Below are positions 43,774-52,164 of a stretch of DNA of 61,852 nucleotides, piece by piece. The notes under the pieces were generated by a model, which did not search any database, had not been told where the DNA came from, and was given only the letters and a program-made list of their open reading frames with translations. Location of the stretch: NCBI GenBank assembly GCA_036389375.1, contig DASVQA010000001.1:1-61852 (forward strand), in the 5' to 3' direction. Within the stretch, counting starts at the first letter, position 1. Each line of letters starts with the position of its first letter. Both the position numbers and the translations under genes were made by a program. Source of the DNA: QHXQ01 sp036389375 (GTDB lineage: Bacteria > Acidobacteriota > Blastocatellia > Pyrinomonadales > Pyrinomonadaceae).

Positions 43774-45840
43774 ATGAGGCAATTGCGAAAAATTTCAATG
43801 GTCGTTGGGTTGTGTATGCTCGCGCTCGTGGGTGCGTTGCGCGCGGGCGCGCAGACGGAGCAGGGGGACGAGATGTCTTCGCAGTATCGCGGGCGCGTGC
43901 GTGCGCCGGAGTTGACGGGCGGGCGCGGCTGGCTGAACACGGACAAGCCGCTGACCATCGCGGGCTTGCGCGGCAAGGTCGTGCTGCTGGACTTCTGGAC
44001 TTACGGCTGCATCAACTGCATCCACATCATCCCCGATCTCAAGCGGCTCGAAGCGAAGTACCCGAACGAGTTGGTCGTGATCGGCGTCCACTCGGCCAAG
44101 TTCACGAACGAGAAAGAGACCAACAACATACGGCGCATCATCCTGCGCTACGAGTTGGAGCATCCGGTCGTCAACGACGCCGACTTTGCGATCTGGCAGG
44201 CCTACGCCGTGCGCGCGTGGCCCACGCGTTACCTGATCGATCCGGCCGGCTACGTCATCGGCAAACTCGAAGGCGAGGGCGGCTACGAAACGCTCGACAA
44301 GTTGATCGGCGACACCGTCAAGGATTTTCGCCAGCGCGGGCAGTTGAACGAGCAGCCCTTGCGCCTTGCGCTTGAACGCGCGCAGACGGGCGACCTGCCG
44401 CTTGCGTTTCCCGGCAAGGTGCTCGCAGACGAGAAAACGGATCGCCTCTTCATCGCCGATTCAAATCATAACCGCATCGTGATCACGAAACTCGACGGCA
44501 CGCTCCTCGACACCGTCGGCACGGGCGCGCGCGGCGCAACCGACGGCGCATACGACAAGGCGACCTTCTACCGGCCGCAGGGGCTTGCGCTCGACGGCGC
44601 TGCGCTCTACGTCGCGGACACGGAGAACCACCTGCTGCGCCGTGTGGACTTGAACGCGCGCACGGTCGAGACGGTGGCGGGCACGGGCCAAGCCGCACAC
44701 TCGCTCGACTTCGAGTCCGGGCCTGCGCGGCAGAGCGCGCTCAGTTCGCCTTGGGATTTACAACTCGTCGGGCGCACGCTCTACATCGCCATGGCCGGCA
44801 CGCATCAAATCTGGCAGTACGAGCCGGAGCGGCAGGCGGTCGCCGTCTTCGCGGGCACGGGCCGCGAAGCGCGCATTGATGGTCAACGCAACGAAGCAGC
44901 CTTCGCGCAGCCGTCGGGTTTGACGAGCGACGGGCATACGCTCTACGTCGCCGACAGCGAGTCGAACATCGTGCGCGCCATCACGCTCGACAATACAATT
45001 AACGGGGCGGCCGATGCCGCGCGCCCGCAGACCGGCGAGGTGCGGACGCTCGCGGGCGGCGACCTCTTCGAGTTTGGCGACCACGACGGGCGGGGCGACG
45101 ACGTGCGTTTGCAGCACCCGCTCGGCATACTCTACGCGGACGGCGCGCTCTTTATCGCCGACACTTACAATCACAAACTCAAACGGCTTGACCCGCAGGC
45201 GCGCACGGTCAAGACATTCGCCGGCACGGGGCAGCCGGGCCAAGCAGACGGCGCAACTCCCTCGTTCTACGAACCCGGCGGTTTGAGCTTCGCACGCGGC
45301 AAACTCTACGTCGCCGACACGAACAACCACGCGATCCGCGTCGTGGACGCACGCACGGGCCAGAGTGCCACGCTCATGCTGCGCGGGCTGCTGCCGCCGG
45401 TCGCAGAAGCCGGCCCCGGAGCGGAAGTAAACGCAGCCGCGCCCAACGCCGAAGAGATCAAGGTCGCGCCGCAACGCCTGCCACAGGGCGCGACGGACGC
45501 CGCGCTCGTCGTTAACGTTGACCTGCCCGCCGGTTATCACCTGAACGAAGCCGCGCCGCAACGCGCGCAGGCTGCCGTCGTAAGCGGCGCGGCGCACGTC
45601 GCGCTCGCCAGCGATAAGCTGACCGTCACGGGCAAGAACGTGCGCCTGCCGCTGCGACTCCCTCTGCGCACGCTGACGGCGGGCGCGGGCGAACTGCGCG
45701 TCCAACTCACGCTCTACTATTGCCGCACGGACAACACCGGCACTTGCCGCATCAAGACGCTCGCCTTCCGCGCGCCCGTCGAAGTTACGACGGACGCCAC
45801 CGCGCCCCGCGAGATCAAAGTGCAGGGTCAGATCAAGTGA
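43774..45840 (+). CDS. Secreted thioredoxin-fold plus NHL-repeat protein (NHLRC2-like)
   Basis: The 688-residue protein has a signal peptide (SMVVGLCMLALVGALRAGAQ). A TlpA-like thioredoxin domain follows, with CINC in VVLLDFWTYGCINCIHIIPDLKRLEAKY and the cis-Pro region AVRAWPTRYLIDPAG. A six-bladed NHL propeller (about 215-510) repeats the pattern F-P-x-G-L-x-x-D...L-Y-V-A-D-x-x-N-H-x-I-x. A C-terminal beta domain ends ...VQLTLYYCRTDNTGTCRIKTLAFRAPVE with two cysteines. The domain order is that of NHLRC2. A thiol role outside the cytoplasm is inferred. ATG at 43774 is chosen; the open frame before it is unsupported. Confidence 0.85.
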   Translation: MRQLRKISMVVGLCMLALVGALRAGAQTEQGDEMSSQYRGRVRAPELTGGRGWLNTDKPLTIAGLRGKVVLLDFWTYGCINCIHIIPDLKRLEAKYPNELVVIGVHSAKFTNEKETNNIRRIILRYELEHPVVNDADFAIWQAYAVRAWPTRYLIDPAGYVIGKLEGEGGYETLDKLIGDTVKDFRQRGQLNEQPLRLALERAQTGDLPLAFPGKVLADEKTDRLFIADSNHNRIVITKLDGTLLDTVGTGARGATDGAYDKATFYRPQGLALDGAALYVADTENHLLRRVDLNARTVETVAGTGQAAHSLDFESGPARQSALSSPWDLQLVGRTLYIAMAGTHQIWQYEPERQAVAVFAGTGREARIDGQRNEAAFAQPSGLTSDGHTLYVADSESNIVRAITLDNTINGAADAARPQTGEVRTLAGGDLFEFGDHDGRGDDVRLQHPLGILYADGALFIADTYNHKLKRLDPQARTVKTFAGTGQPGQADGATPSFYEPGGLSFARGKLYVADTNNHAIRVVDARTGQSATLMLRGLLPPVAEAGPGAEVNAAAPNAEEIKVAPQRLPQGATDAALVVNVDLPAGYHLNEAAPQRAQAAVVSGAAHVALASDKLTVTGKNVRLPLRLPLRTLTAGAGELRVQLTLYYCRTDNTGTCRIKTLAFRAPVEVTTDATAPREIKVQGQIK

Positions 45841-45864
45841 CATAAAGAAAGCCGCCACAAGAAA

Positions 45865-45920
45865 GCCGCCACGCGGCACGATGAAGTAAAAGCCTTTCAT
45901 TCATCGTGGCGCGTGGCGGC
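45865..45920. terminator. Long hairpin between convergent genes
   Basis: A 21-bp stem with one mismatch (45865-45885 with 45900-45920) surrounds a 14-nt loop containing GTAAAAGCC. It lies between the stop codons of the NHL gene (plus) and the GNAT gene (minus) and is suited to end transcription from both sides. Confidence 0.7.
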
Positions 45921-45940
45921 GACCGTCCATTATTTCCGCT

Positions 45941-46843
45941 TCAGGTTTGCAGGTAGATGGTGTCGTAAGGCGTCGCCACTTTGTAGCCGGCCTTGCGGTA
46001 GAAGGCTTGCTCGGCGGTCGCCGTCTCGTTGATCACGACGCTGACCGTTTCGCTGCGGGCGAGCAGCGTCCGGCCGAGTTGCGAGAGACAGCGCAGCCCG
46101 TAGCCGCGTCTGCGCTCCTCCGGGTTGACCCAGACGCCTTCGAGGTAGGCGGCGGCCGGCGTGTCTGCCGCCACGTCCGCTTTGAAGATCAAACGGCCCT
46201 CGCGCACCCAGACCCAGCAGCGCCCCTGCTCGATGCGCCTGAGCAGCCGCACGCGATAACCAATGGGATCGCGCACGAGCGGGTTGATGCCGCACTCGGC
46301 TTCGATGAGCGCGGCGTTGACCTGCATGATGCGGTTCAAGTCTTCGGACGTGGCGAGGCGCAACTCATGTACGGGTTTGAGCACGGCGACGGGCGGGCGC
46401 TGTTCGAGCAGCACTTCGCGCTCGATGCGGCGCGGGCGACGACCGTGCGGCTCGTAGTAGTGCCAGAACTGTGCGACGCGCGTCTGCTCGCCGCGAATCA
46501 GGTAGGCGGTCGGGCAGGCTTGCGTGAGCCGCGCAAAGGCCGCGAGCGCGTCCTCGTCGTCCGTCTCGAAGAGGGTGGCGTGCCCGATGAGCGCGAGGCC
46601 GATGAGCCGCCCTGATGTGTCGCGGCAGCCATAGAACGTGCCGCGATTGAGCGGGCTGATGAGGCCGTTATCGCGGATGAGGGTGGCCAGAAAAACTGTG
46701 TGGACGGCGCGCAGGGCGAGGAAGGCGAGGGCGTCCGCCTCTTCTTCGTCCATGAGCGGGCGCGCGCTGAGCGCTTCGTCGTCCATGACAGGCCAACAGT
46801 CGGCCGACTGCGTGCCCGCTTGCTGCATGAAGGTCACGGTCAT
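45941..46843 (-). CDS. GNAT family acetyltransferase with N-terminal DUF4081-like domain
   Basis: The 300-residue product has two parts. The N-terminal 150 residues (ALAFLALRAVHTVFLATLIRDNGLISPLNRGTFYGCRD) resemble the DUF4081 region of actinobacterial two-domain GNATs. The C-terminal GNAT domain has GYRVRLLRRIEQGRCWVWVREGRLIFKADVA, the acetyl-CoA loop VWVNPEERRRGYGLRCLSQL (R/Q-x-x-G-x-G/A) and YRKAGYKVA near the end. The acceptor is unknown. The start is uncertain between ATG 46843 and ATG 46828; the frame further upstream is treated as spurious. Confidence 0.8.
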   Translation of the reverse strand: MTVTFMQQAGTQSADCWPVMDDEALSARPLMDEEEADALAFLALRAVHTVFLATLIRDNGLISPLNRGTFYGCRDTSGRLIGLALIGHATLFETDDEDALAAFARLTQACPTAYLIRGEQTRVAQFWHYYEPHGRRPRRIEREVLLEQRPPVAVLKPVHELRLATSEDLNRIMQVNAALIEAECGINPLVRDPIGYRVRLLRRIEQGRCWVWVREGRLIFKADVAADTPAAAYLEGVWVNPEERRRGYGLRCLSQLGRTLLARSETVSVVINETATAEQAFYRKAGYKVATPYDTIYLQT

Positions 46844-47308
46844 CTTGGTTTGGTGCTGACTAGAGTTCGCTTGACTGAAAATTACGGCGGCGACACGTCT
46901 GCCCGGCGTGCGCCGCGCCACATCTTTATCAACGCCCGTGCCAGCCCGTTGTAGGACGCAAGGTGGCGACTTGTGGGGAAATTCACCGCCCCCGCAGGCG
47001 ATGCTTGAGCACGGGCAGGCGCAAGCGTCAGTCAGCATCGGTCAGGCTGAAACCTCTTAGCAGCAGATTGACTGACAGCGGGAGCGCACGCGTCAGGTCA
47101 GCAGACAGGGCGGCCATGACACGCGTGCGTGCTTGGGTGTAGAATCGGCGCTGAATAAAGATTCCGAACAGCAGCGCAAACGCTCTGTCGCGTCCGTCGG
47201 CTTGGCTGTATCTCTAGCGGCGGGCGCGCATTGGTGTGAAGGGTTGGCAGTCGCGCAACGGCATCTCGCGTGCGCGGTGAAGGGTACACTGTCTTGGCGG
47301 AGCAAAAT
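46844..47308. other. Divergent intergenic region upstream of the rhomboid gene
   Basis: About 465 bp. ATGACA (47116-47121), an 18-bp spacer and TAGAAT (47140-47145) is a possible promoter for the rhomboid gene with a leader of about 155 nt. No convincing gene or repeat is seen in the rest. Confidence 0.4.
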
Positions 47309-48661
47309 GTGAACAACGCGGCTTACGCCGGCCGGCCGAGCGTGTGTCGCAGTTGCGGTGCGCTGGTGAGCGCGGGCGCGGCGGCGTGCGCGGTCTGCGG
47401 TGCGCCGGCCGGCGCGGGCGCAAATGCGGCGCGCGTGCCCCGTCAGGATGTCGAGACGATGCGCTTCGCACACGCTGTGCTGACGCGCCCGGCCACGTTT
47501 ACCTTCGTCTTCCTCGCCGCCAACGTCTTCATCTTTCTGCTGATGCAACTCTCCGGCGGGACGGAGAATCCGTTGGTGCTGCGTGAGTACGGCGCGAAGT
47601 ACAACTCGCTCATCAACGCGCCGCATCACGAATGGTGGCGACTCATCACGCCCGTCTTCCTGCACATCGGCTGGGTGCATCTGCTGGTGAACATGTACAG
47701 CCTGTTCGCCATCGGCCCTTACGTCGAACGGCTCTACGGCTCGGCCAAGTTCGTCTTCTTCTGGATCATGACGGGCATCGCGGGCGTCGTGGCGAGCTAT
47801 CTGGCGTCGAGTTCGGGGCGACAGCCGACGGGGCTGCTCGGGCGCTTCCTGTTTCGCGGCGGCGACGGCCCTTCGGCAGGCGCGTCGGGCGCGCTGTTCG
47901 GGCTACTCGGCATACTGTTCGTCTTCGGGTTGAAGTTTCGCCGCGAACTGCCCGAAGGTTTCAAGCGCGCGTTCGGCACAGGGATGCTGCCCACGCTCTT
48001 GGTCAATCTGTTCATCGGCTACGCTATCCCGATGATTGATAACGCTGCGCACCTCGGCGGTTTTGTGGCGGGTTGCGTGCTCGCACTCTTCGTCGGCTAC
48101 AAGCGACCGGGCGAGCGCGGCCCCGTCGCCTTTATCTGGCACGTCTTGCAGATCGCGGCGCTCGCGCTCGTCGTTGCGGGCTTTGGCGAAGTTGCGCGCC
48201 ATCTCGGTGAAGCGCGCCCGAAGTTTGACAATCCGGCCGCGCGGCTCGTCAGGACGGGCCCCGATATAGACAGCTACATCGCGGCGATGAACGAGGGGCA
48301 GCGCACCTTTGCCGCGCTCGTCAACCGGCAAGCGGACGCGGCCGCCGCCGACCGCGTGATCGCGCAACTCGACGGCGTCCAACCGTTCGATGCGAAAGCA
48401 GACGCGCTGCGCGAAGAGTTGAAGCAACTGCTCGTGCGCGCCCGCGCTTACGGGCAACTGTCCGACAAAGAGCGGAGCACGCCGCGCACCGTCGGGCAGT
48501 TGAAACAACTCTTCGCCGATTATCAGGCATGGGATGCGCGGTCTGACGAGTGGGTCAGAAACGAGGGGAAAAACTATGGCATCTACGTGCAGTCCGAGAT
48601 GCCGGATAAAGAACGGGGCGGGCAGCCGGGCACACAACCGCCTGCGCCGGATAAGAAATGA
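47309..48661 (+). CDS. Rhomboid-family intramembrane serine protease with zinc ribbon
   Basis: The 450-residue product begins with a zinc-ribbon-like C-x2-C-x10-C-x2-C (CRSCGALVSAGAAACAVCG), then about six or seven membrane helices. Catalytic Ser is in GPSAGASGALFGLLG (near 192) and His in DNAAHLGGFVAG (near 247), with WWRLITPVFLHIGWVHLLVNMYSL as the conserved L1/TM2 region. A soluble helical tail (about 310-450) ends with basic/Pro-rich residues. GTG at 47309 is chosen because GGAG lies 6 bases before it; TTG 47294 and GTG 47270 are alternatives. Confidence 0.88.
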   Translation: MNNAAYAGRPSVCRSCGALVSAGAAACAVCGAPAGAGANAARVPRQDVETMRFAHAVLTRPATFTFVFLAANVFIFLLMQLSGGTENPLVLREYGAKYNSLINAPHHEWWRLITPVFLHIGWVHLLVNMYSLFAIGPYVERLYGSAKFVFFWIMTGIAGVVASYLASSSGRQPTGLLGRFLFRGGDGPSAGASGALFGLLGILFVFGLKFRRELPEGFKRAFGTGMLPTLLVNLFIGYAIPMIDNAAHLGGFVAGCVLALFVGYKRPGERGPVAFIWHVLQIAALALVVAGFGEVARHLGEARPKFDNPAARLVRTGPDIDSYIAAMNEGQRTFAALVNRQADAAAADRVIAQLDGVQPFDAKADALREELKQLLVRARAYGQLSDKERSTPRTVGQLKQLFADYQAWDARSDEWVRNEGKNYGIYVQSEMPDKERGGQPGTQPPAPDKK

Positions 48662-48778
48662 TCACGCGTCGTCAAAGGGCCCGCGCAGCCAAGCTGCGTT
48701 GCGGGCGTTTGACGGCCACCTCGTGTGCTTCGCTTTAATTACTCGCGCAACAAACAAAACAGGAGAAGCTAAGGAACG

Positions 48779-49669
48779 ATGGAGATTAAGAAAGTAGGTG
48801 TGCTCGGTTGCGGGCTGATGGGTTCAGGCATCGGGCAGACGTGCGCGAGCGCCGGCCTCGAAGTGGTTGTCCGCGAAGTCTCGGACGAACTGTGCGAGCG
48901 CGGTTTTGCCGGCATCGAAAAGTCGCTGGCGAAGTTTGCCGAGAAGGGCACGATCACGTCGGAACAGCAGCGCGACATTCGCGGCCGCCTGACGGGCACG
49001 ACCAAACTTGAAGACCTCGCGGACTGCGATCTCATCGTCGAAGCGATCATCGAGAACCTCGCCGTCAAACGCGAGACTTATCAGCGCCTCGACGAACTCT
49101 GTAAGCCGGAGACGATCTTTGCCTCGAATACCTCTTCGCTCTCGATCACGGAGATGATGACGGCGACCGCGCCGGAGCGGCAAAAGCGTTTTATCGGGCT
49201 GCACTTCTTCAATCCCGTGCCGTTGATGAAGCTGGTCGAAGTCGTCCGCACGATCCTGACCGATGAGGCCGTCTATGAACAGGCGGTCGAGTTCGGCCGC
49301 CGGCTCGGCAAAGTGCCCGTGCGGGCCGACGACCGCTCAGGCTTTATCGTCAACCGCCTGCTCGTGCCTTACCTGCTCGATGCCATCCGCGCGCTCGAAG
49401 AGGGTGTCGGCTCAATCGTGGACATTGATAACGCCATGAAACTCGGCTGCGGCTACCCGATGGGCCCGCTCACGCTCCTCGATTTCGTCGGCCTTGATAC
49501 GACCTACTACATCGCCGAGATCATGTTCACGGAGTTCCGCGAGCGCCGCTTCGCGCCGCCGCCGCTCCTCAAGCGCATGGTCTTGGCCGGACTCTACGGG
49601 CGCAAGTCCGGGCGCGGCTTCTACGATTACAGCGACGCGAAGAACCCGCAGCCGATGAAGCTGGATTGA
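48779..49669 (+). CDS. 3-hydroxybutyryl-CoA (3-hydroxyacyl-CoA) dehydrogenase
   Basis: The 296-residue NAD-dependent enzyme acts in beta-oxidation or butanoate metabolism. It has the Rossmann motif VGVLGCGLMGSGIGQ, LIVEAIIENLAVKRE, SNTSSLSI, the catalytic His in GLHFFNPVPLMKLVEVV, and C-terminal GYPMGPLTLLDFVGLDT with KSGRGFYDY. This is the stand-alone Hbd/PaaH form without a fused hydratase. The hydratase gene begins 2 bp after its stop. Confidence 0.95.
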   Translation: MEIKKVGVLGCGLMGSGIGQTCASAGLEVVVREVSDELCERGFAGIEKSLAKFAEKGTITSEQQRDIRGRLTGTTKLEDLADCDLIVEAIIENLAVKRETYQRLDELCKPETIFASNTSSLSITEMMTATAPERQKRFIGLHFFNPVPLMKLVEVVRTILTDEAVYEQAVEFGRRLGKVPVRADDRSGFIVNRLLVPYLLDAIRALEEGVGSIVDIDNAMKLGCGYPMGPLTLLDFVGLDTTYYIAEIMFTEFRERRFAPPPLLKRMVLAGLYGRKSGRGFYDYSDAKNPQPMKLD

Positions 49670-49671
49670 AG

Positions 49672-50448
49672 ATGGCCGACATCCTGTACGCAGAGCGCGA
49701 CGCGTGCGCCTTTGTCACGCTCAACCGGCCCACGCGGCGCAACGCGCTCACGCGCGCCATGCTCGCGGAACTGACCGAACTGTTCACACGCCTCTCGGCC
49801 CGGCGCGACCTACGCGCCGTTGTGCTGACGGGCGCAGGCACGGCAGCGTTCAGCGCGGGCACGGACATCGCGGAACTTGCGGCGCTCGACGAAGCGGCCG
49901 CGCGGGCCGCGGCCGAGCGCGGACAGGCGGCGTGCGAAGCGATTGAACTATGCGGCGTGCCCGTTGTCGCCGCCGTCAATGGCGCGGCTGTGGGTGGCGG
50001 CTGCGAACTCGCGCTCGCGTGCCACCTGCGCGTCGTCGCCGCTCATGCCAGCTTCGCGCTGCCTGAACTCAAACTCGGCCTGATCCCGGCCTACGGCGGC
50101 ACGCAAAGTCTCGCGCGCGCCATCGGGCGCGGGCGGGCGCTGGCCGCGCTGCTCGCGGGCGACGCTATCGCGGCCGACGAAGCCCTGCGCTTAGGGCTGG
50201 CCAACCGCGTCGTCGCGGTCGAACAGTTGTGGTCTGAGACGGAAGCACTCGTGCAGACGCTCGCCGCGCAAGCGCCCCTCGCCGCGCGCGCCTGTCTCGC
50301 CGCCGTCACGCGCGGCGCACGCCTGCCGCTTGCCGCCGGGCTGCAACTCGAAGCCGAACTCTTCAGCCAACTCTTCAACAGCGCAGATGTCCGCGAAGGC
50401 ACGCGCGCCTTCCTCGAAAAACGCGCGCCGGAATTTAAGGGAGTCTAG
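49672..50448 (+). CDS. Enoyl-CoA hydratase/isomerase family protein
   Basis: The 258-residue crotonase-fold enzyme has the first oxyanion segment GTAAFSAGTDIAELAAL and the second, NGAAVGGGCELALACHLRVVAAHASFALPELKLGLIPAYGGTQSLARAIG. The Glu in PELKLGL is one of the two catalytic acids. The position of the other (usually GADIKE/GGGCELA) is read as E in GGGCELA. It pairs with the dehydrogenase upstream, giving hydration and oxidation steps of beta-oxidation. Confidence 0.92.
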   Translation: MADILYAERDACAFVTLNRPTRRNALTRAMLAELTELFTRLSARRDLRAVVLTGAGTAAFSAGTDIAELAALDEAAARAAAERGQAACEAIELCGVPVVAAVNGAAVGGGCELALACHLRVVAAHASFALPELKLGLIPAYGGTQSLARAIGRGRALAALLAGDAIAADEALRLGLANRVVAVEQLWSETEALVQTLAAQAPLAARACLAAVTRGARLPLAAGLQLEAELFSQLFNSADVREGTRAFLEKRAPEFKGV

Positions 50449-50575
50449 AAAACGGAGTCCGGAGAGTCACAGGCCGACTGCTTTTTTACGCGCTACACCC
50501 TCCGGACGCTGCGAACTCTATGGACTTGTTTTAACCGTCACTTGTCACTCGCCACGCGCCACTTTATACTGAGGC
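50449..50575 (+). repeat. Intergenic hairpin and heptamer tract (element 8)
   Basis: CGGAGTCCGGAG (left) pairs with CTCCGGACG (right) around an ACTGCTTTTTTACG core. The right side reads in 9-nt units (CTCCGGACG, CTGCGAACT, CTATGGACT) to TTGTTTTA. A second tract, CGTCACT TGTCACT CGCCACG CGCCACT, follows directly and matches the heptamers of elements 2 and 3. It separates the hydratase gene from ribH. Confidence 0.6.
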
Positions 50576-50587
50576 CGATTCAAGCAT

Positions 50588-51097
50588 TTGCATGAGAGTT
50601 GGAGTCGGCAAAGTCTTTTGCAACCCGTGATCCACCAAGGTCGTCTGAACGCTGCGGGCTTTCGCTTCGCGCTGGTGTCGAGTCGTTGGAACGACTTCCT
50701 GACCGCGCGCCTCGTCGAAGGCGCGCTCGATGCGCTCGAACGGCTCGGCGCGGACGAAGCTGCGGTCGCGCACTTTCGCGTGCCCGGCTCGTTCGAGATT
50801 CCGCTCCTGGCGCGCAAGGTGGCGGGGTCGGGCCAGTATGATGCTGTCGTCTGTCTCGGCACGATCATTCGCGGGCAGACGCCGCACTTTGAATACATCG
50901 CGGGCGAGGTGACAAAAGGCATCGCGCAGGCCGGGATGGAGACGGGCGTGCCCGTCGTCTACGGCATCGTCACCGCCGACACGTTAGAGCAGGCGATAGA
51001 TCGCGCGGGCGTCAAAGCCGGCAACAAAGGTTTCGAGGCCGCCATGGCGGCCGTCGAGTTGGTCAATCTTTACAAGGAAGCGTTTAGCAAGGGCTGA
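50588..51097 (+). CDS. ribH: 6,7-dimethyl-8-ribityllumazine synthase
   Basis: RibH makes the lumazine precursor of riboflavin from ArP and DHBP. The product (169 residues from the TTG at 50588; family members have about 155) has FRFALVSSRWNDFLTARLVEGA, VPGSFEIPLLARKVA, VVCLGTIIRGQTPHFEYIAGEV with the catalytic His, and GIVTADTLEQAIDRAG...NKGFEAA. The likely real start is a few codons later (TTG 50618 or GTG 50627), where LQPVIHQGRLNAAGFRF aligns with the family. No Shine-Dalgarno decides. nusB follows, the usual partner in many bacteria. Confidence 0.95.
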   Translation: MHESWSRQSLLQPVIHQGRLNAAGFRFALVSSRWNDFLTARLVEGALDALERLGADEAAVAHFRVPGSFEIPLLARKVAGSGQYDAVVCLGTIIRGQTPHFEYIAGEVTKGIAQAGMETGVPVVYGIVTADTLEQAIDRAGVKAGNKGFEAAMAAVELVNLYKEAFSKG

Positions 51098-51098
51098 A

Positions 51099-51175
51099 GG
51101 TTAAAGGCTGAGGGATGAAAGAAAAGCTCGTTGCTTTCTGTTCAGCCCGCAGCCCTTGTCCCTCAGCCCTTAACC
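51099..51175 (+). repeat. Intergenic hairpin of 7-nt units (element 9)
   Basis: GGTTAAAGGCTGAGGG (51099-51114) pairs with CCCTCAGCCCTTAACC (51160-51175) with one G-T pair. The units are GGTTAAA, GGCTGAG, GGATGAA on the left and CCCGCAG, CCCTTGT, CCCTCAG, CCCTTAA on the right. It fills the ribH-nusB gap and ends just before the AGGGG ribosome site of nusB. Confidence 0.75.
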
Positions 51176-51184
51176 AGGGGTGCT

Positions 51185-51709
51185 ATGGGTTCGAGACGTA
51201 AGGCGCGCGAGTGTGCCTTGCAAATGCTCTTTGCGGCGGACGTGGCGGGTGAAGCAGCGCGCCTGGATGAGCTTGTGCGCGACTACTGGACGCAGTTAAG
51301 CGAAGCCGATCCGGCGGACGCCGCGCGCGGCTTCGCCACGCGGCTTGCCACCGGCACGCTCGCGCACCTGCCGGAGATCGACGAGCGCATTAAGTCGCGC
51401 GCCGAACACTGGCGCATCTCGCGCATGGCCGTGGTTGATCGCAACGTGCTGCGGCTCGCCGTCTACGAATTTCTCCACGAACAGACGCCGCGCACCGTCG
51501 CCATCAACGAAGCCTTGGAGATCGCCCGCCGTTTCTCCACCTTTGAAGCCACGCAGTTTATCAACGGCATCCTCGACGCCATCAAACGCGACCTCGATCA
51601 GGAACGCCCGCAAACCATCGTCGAAGAGCAGACAACCGAAGCGGCCACCTCGGACGCCGCCGCCAAAGACGCAGACGGCGAAGACGAAGAACGCCACGCC
51701 TCCGCATAG
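51185..51709 (+). CDS. nusB: Transcription antitermination factor NusB
   Basis: NusB joins NusE/S10 in rRNA antitermination and ribosome assembly. The 174-residue product starts MGSRRKARECALQMLFAADV, with AGGGG upstream of the ATG at 51185. It has VDRNVLRLAVYEFLHEQTPRTVAINEALEIARRFS and FINGILDAI, the conserved core. The acidic/Ala-rich tail (about 145-174, ...DAAAKDADGEDEERHASA) is longer than in most NusB proteins. ribH-nusB order is common. Confidence 0.95.
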   Translation: MGSRRKARECALQMLFAADVAGEAARLDELVRDYWTQLSEADPADAARGFATRLATGTLAHLPEIDERIKSRAEHWRISRMAVVDRNVLRLAVYEFLHEQTPRTVAINEALEIARRFSTFEATQFINGILDAIKRDLDQERPQTIVEEQTTEAATSDAAAKDADGEDEERHASA

Positions 51710-51753
51710 GCGGAGCATCAGGGGCCGCGCACCGCGCGCGGGCGCAGTTAAGT

Positions 51754-52143
51754 TCAGCTTGCGCCGTCAGCCGCCGGCAAACGTTTCAGACTCACCAACA
51801 GCGCGAGCGTTATTAAGACAAGGCCGATGCCTTTGATGGCCGCCACCCAGAGGCCGGGCAGGTGGCTTGGGTCGTCGTGCAGATGTTCAAACTGGCCGAA
51901 GAAACTCAGGTAGGCCATGCCGAAGGCGACGCCCCACGCGGCCGTGAGAAAACGTTGACCGCCCGGCGCATCGCGCCCGACGCGCCACGCCCCGTAGAGC
52001 AGAAAGCCGCCCAGCAGAAGATCGTCCAGCCACGCCGGCCAGTTGCGCAGATCGTTGAGTTGCTGCCAGCGGCGCAGGGTTTCGGCAAGCGGCGTAAGAA
52101 TGCCGAGGATGATGGCCAACCGGCGGCTGAAGTTAATCGTCAT
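51754..52143 (-). CDS. Unknown small integral membrane protein
   Basis: The 129-residue protein has about three or four helices (around 8-22, 42-56, 65-85, 99-120). It has no charged catalytic motif; RRWQQLNDLRNWPAWLDDLLLGG and FFGQFEHLHDDPSHLPGLWV are the polar loops. I do not recognise the family. It begins 21 bp after the amidase stop on the same strand, so it is probably co-transcribed with amidase and the small Tat protein. Confidence 0.6.
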   Translation of the reverse strand: MTINFSRRLAIILGILTPLAETLRRWQQLNDLRNWPAWLDDLLLGGFLLYGAWRVGRDAPGGQRFLTAAWGVAFGMAYLSFFGQFEHLHDDPSHLPGLWVAAIKGIGLVLITLALLVSLKRLPAADGAS

Positions 52144-52164
52144 ACTTCATCGGGCGGCGCAGTT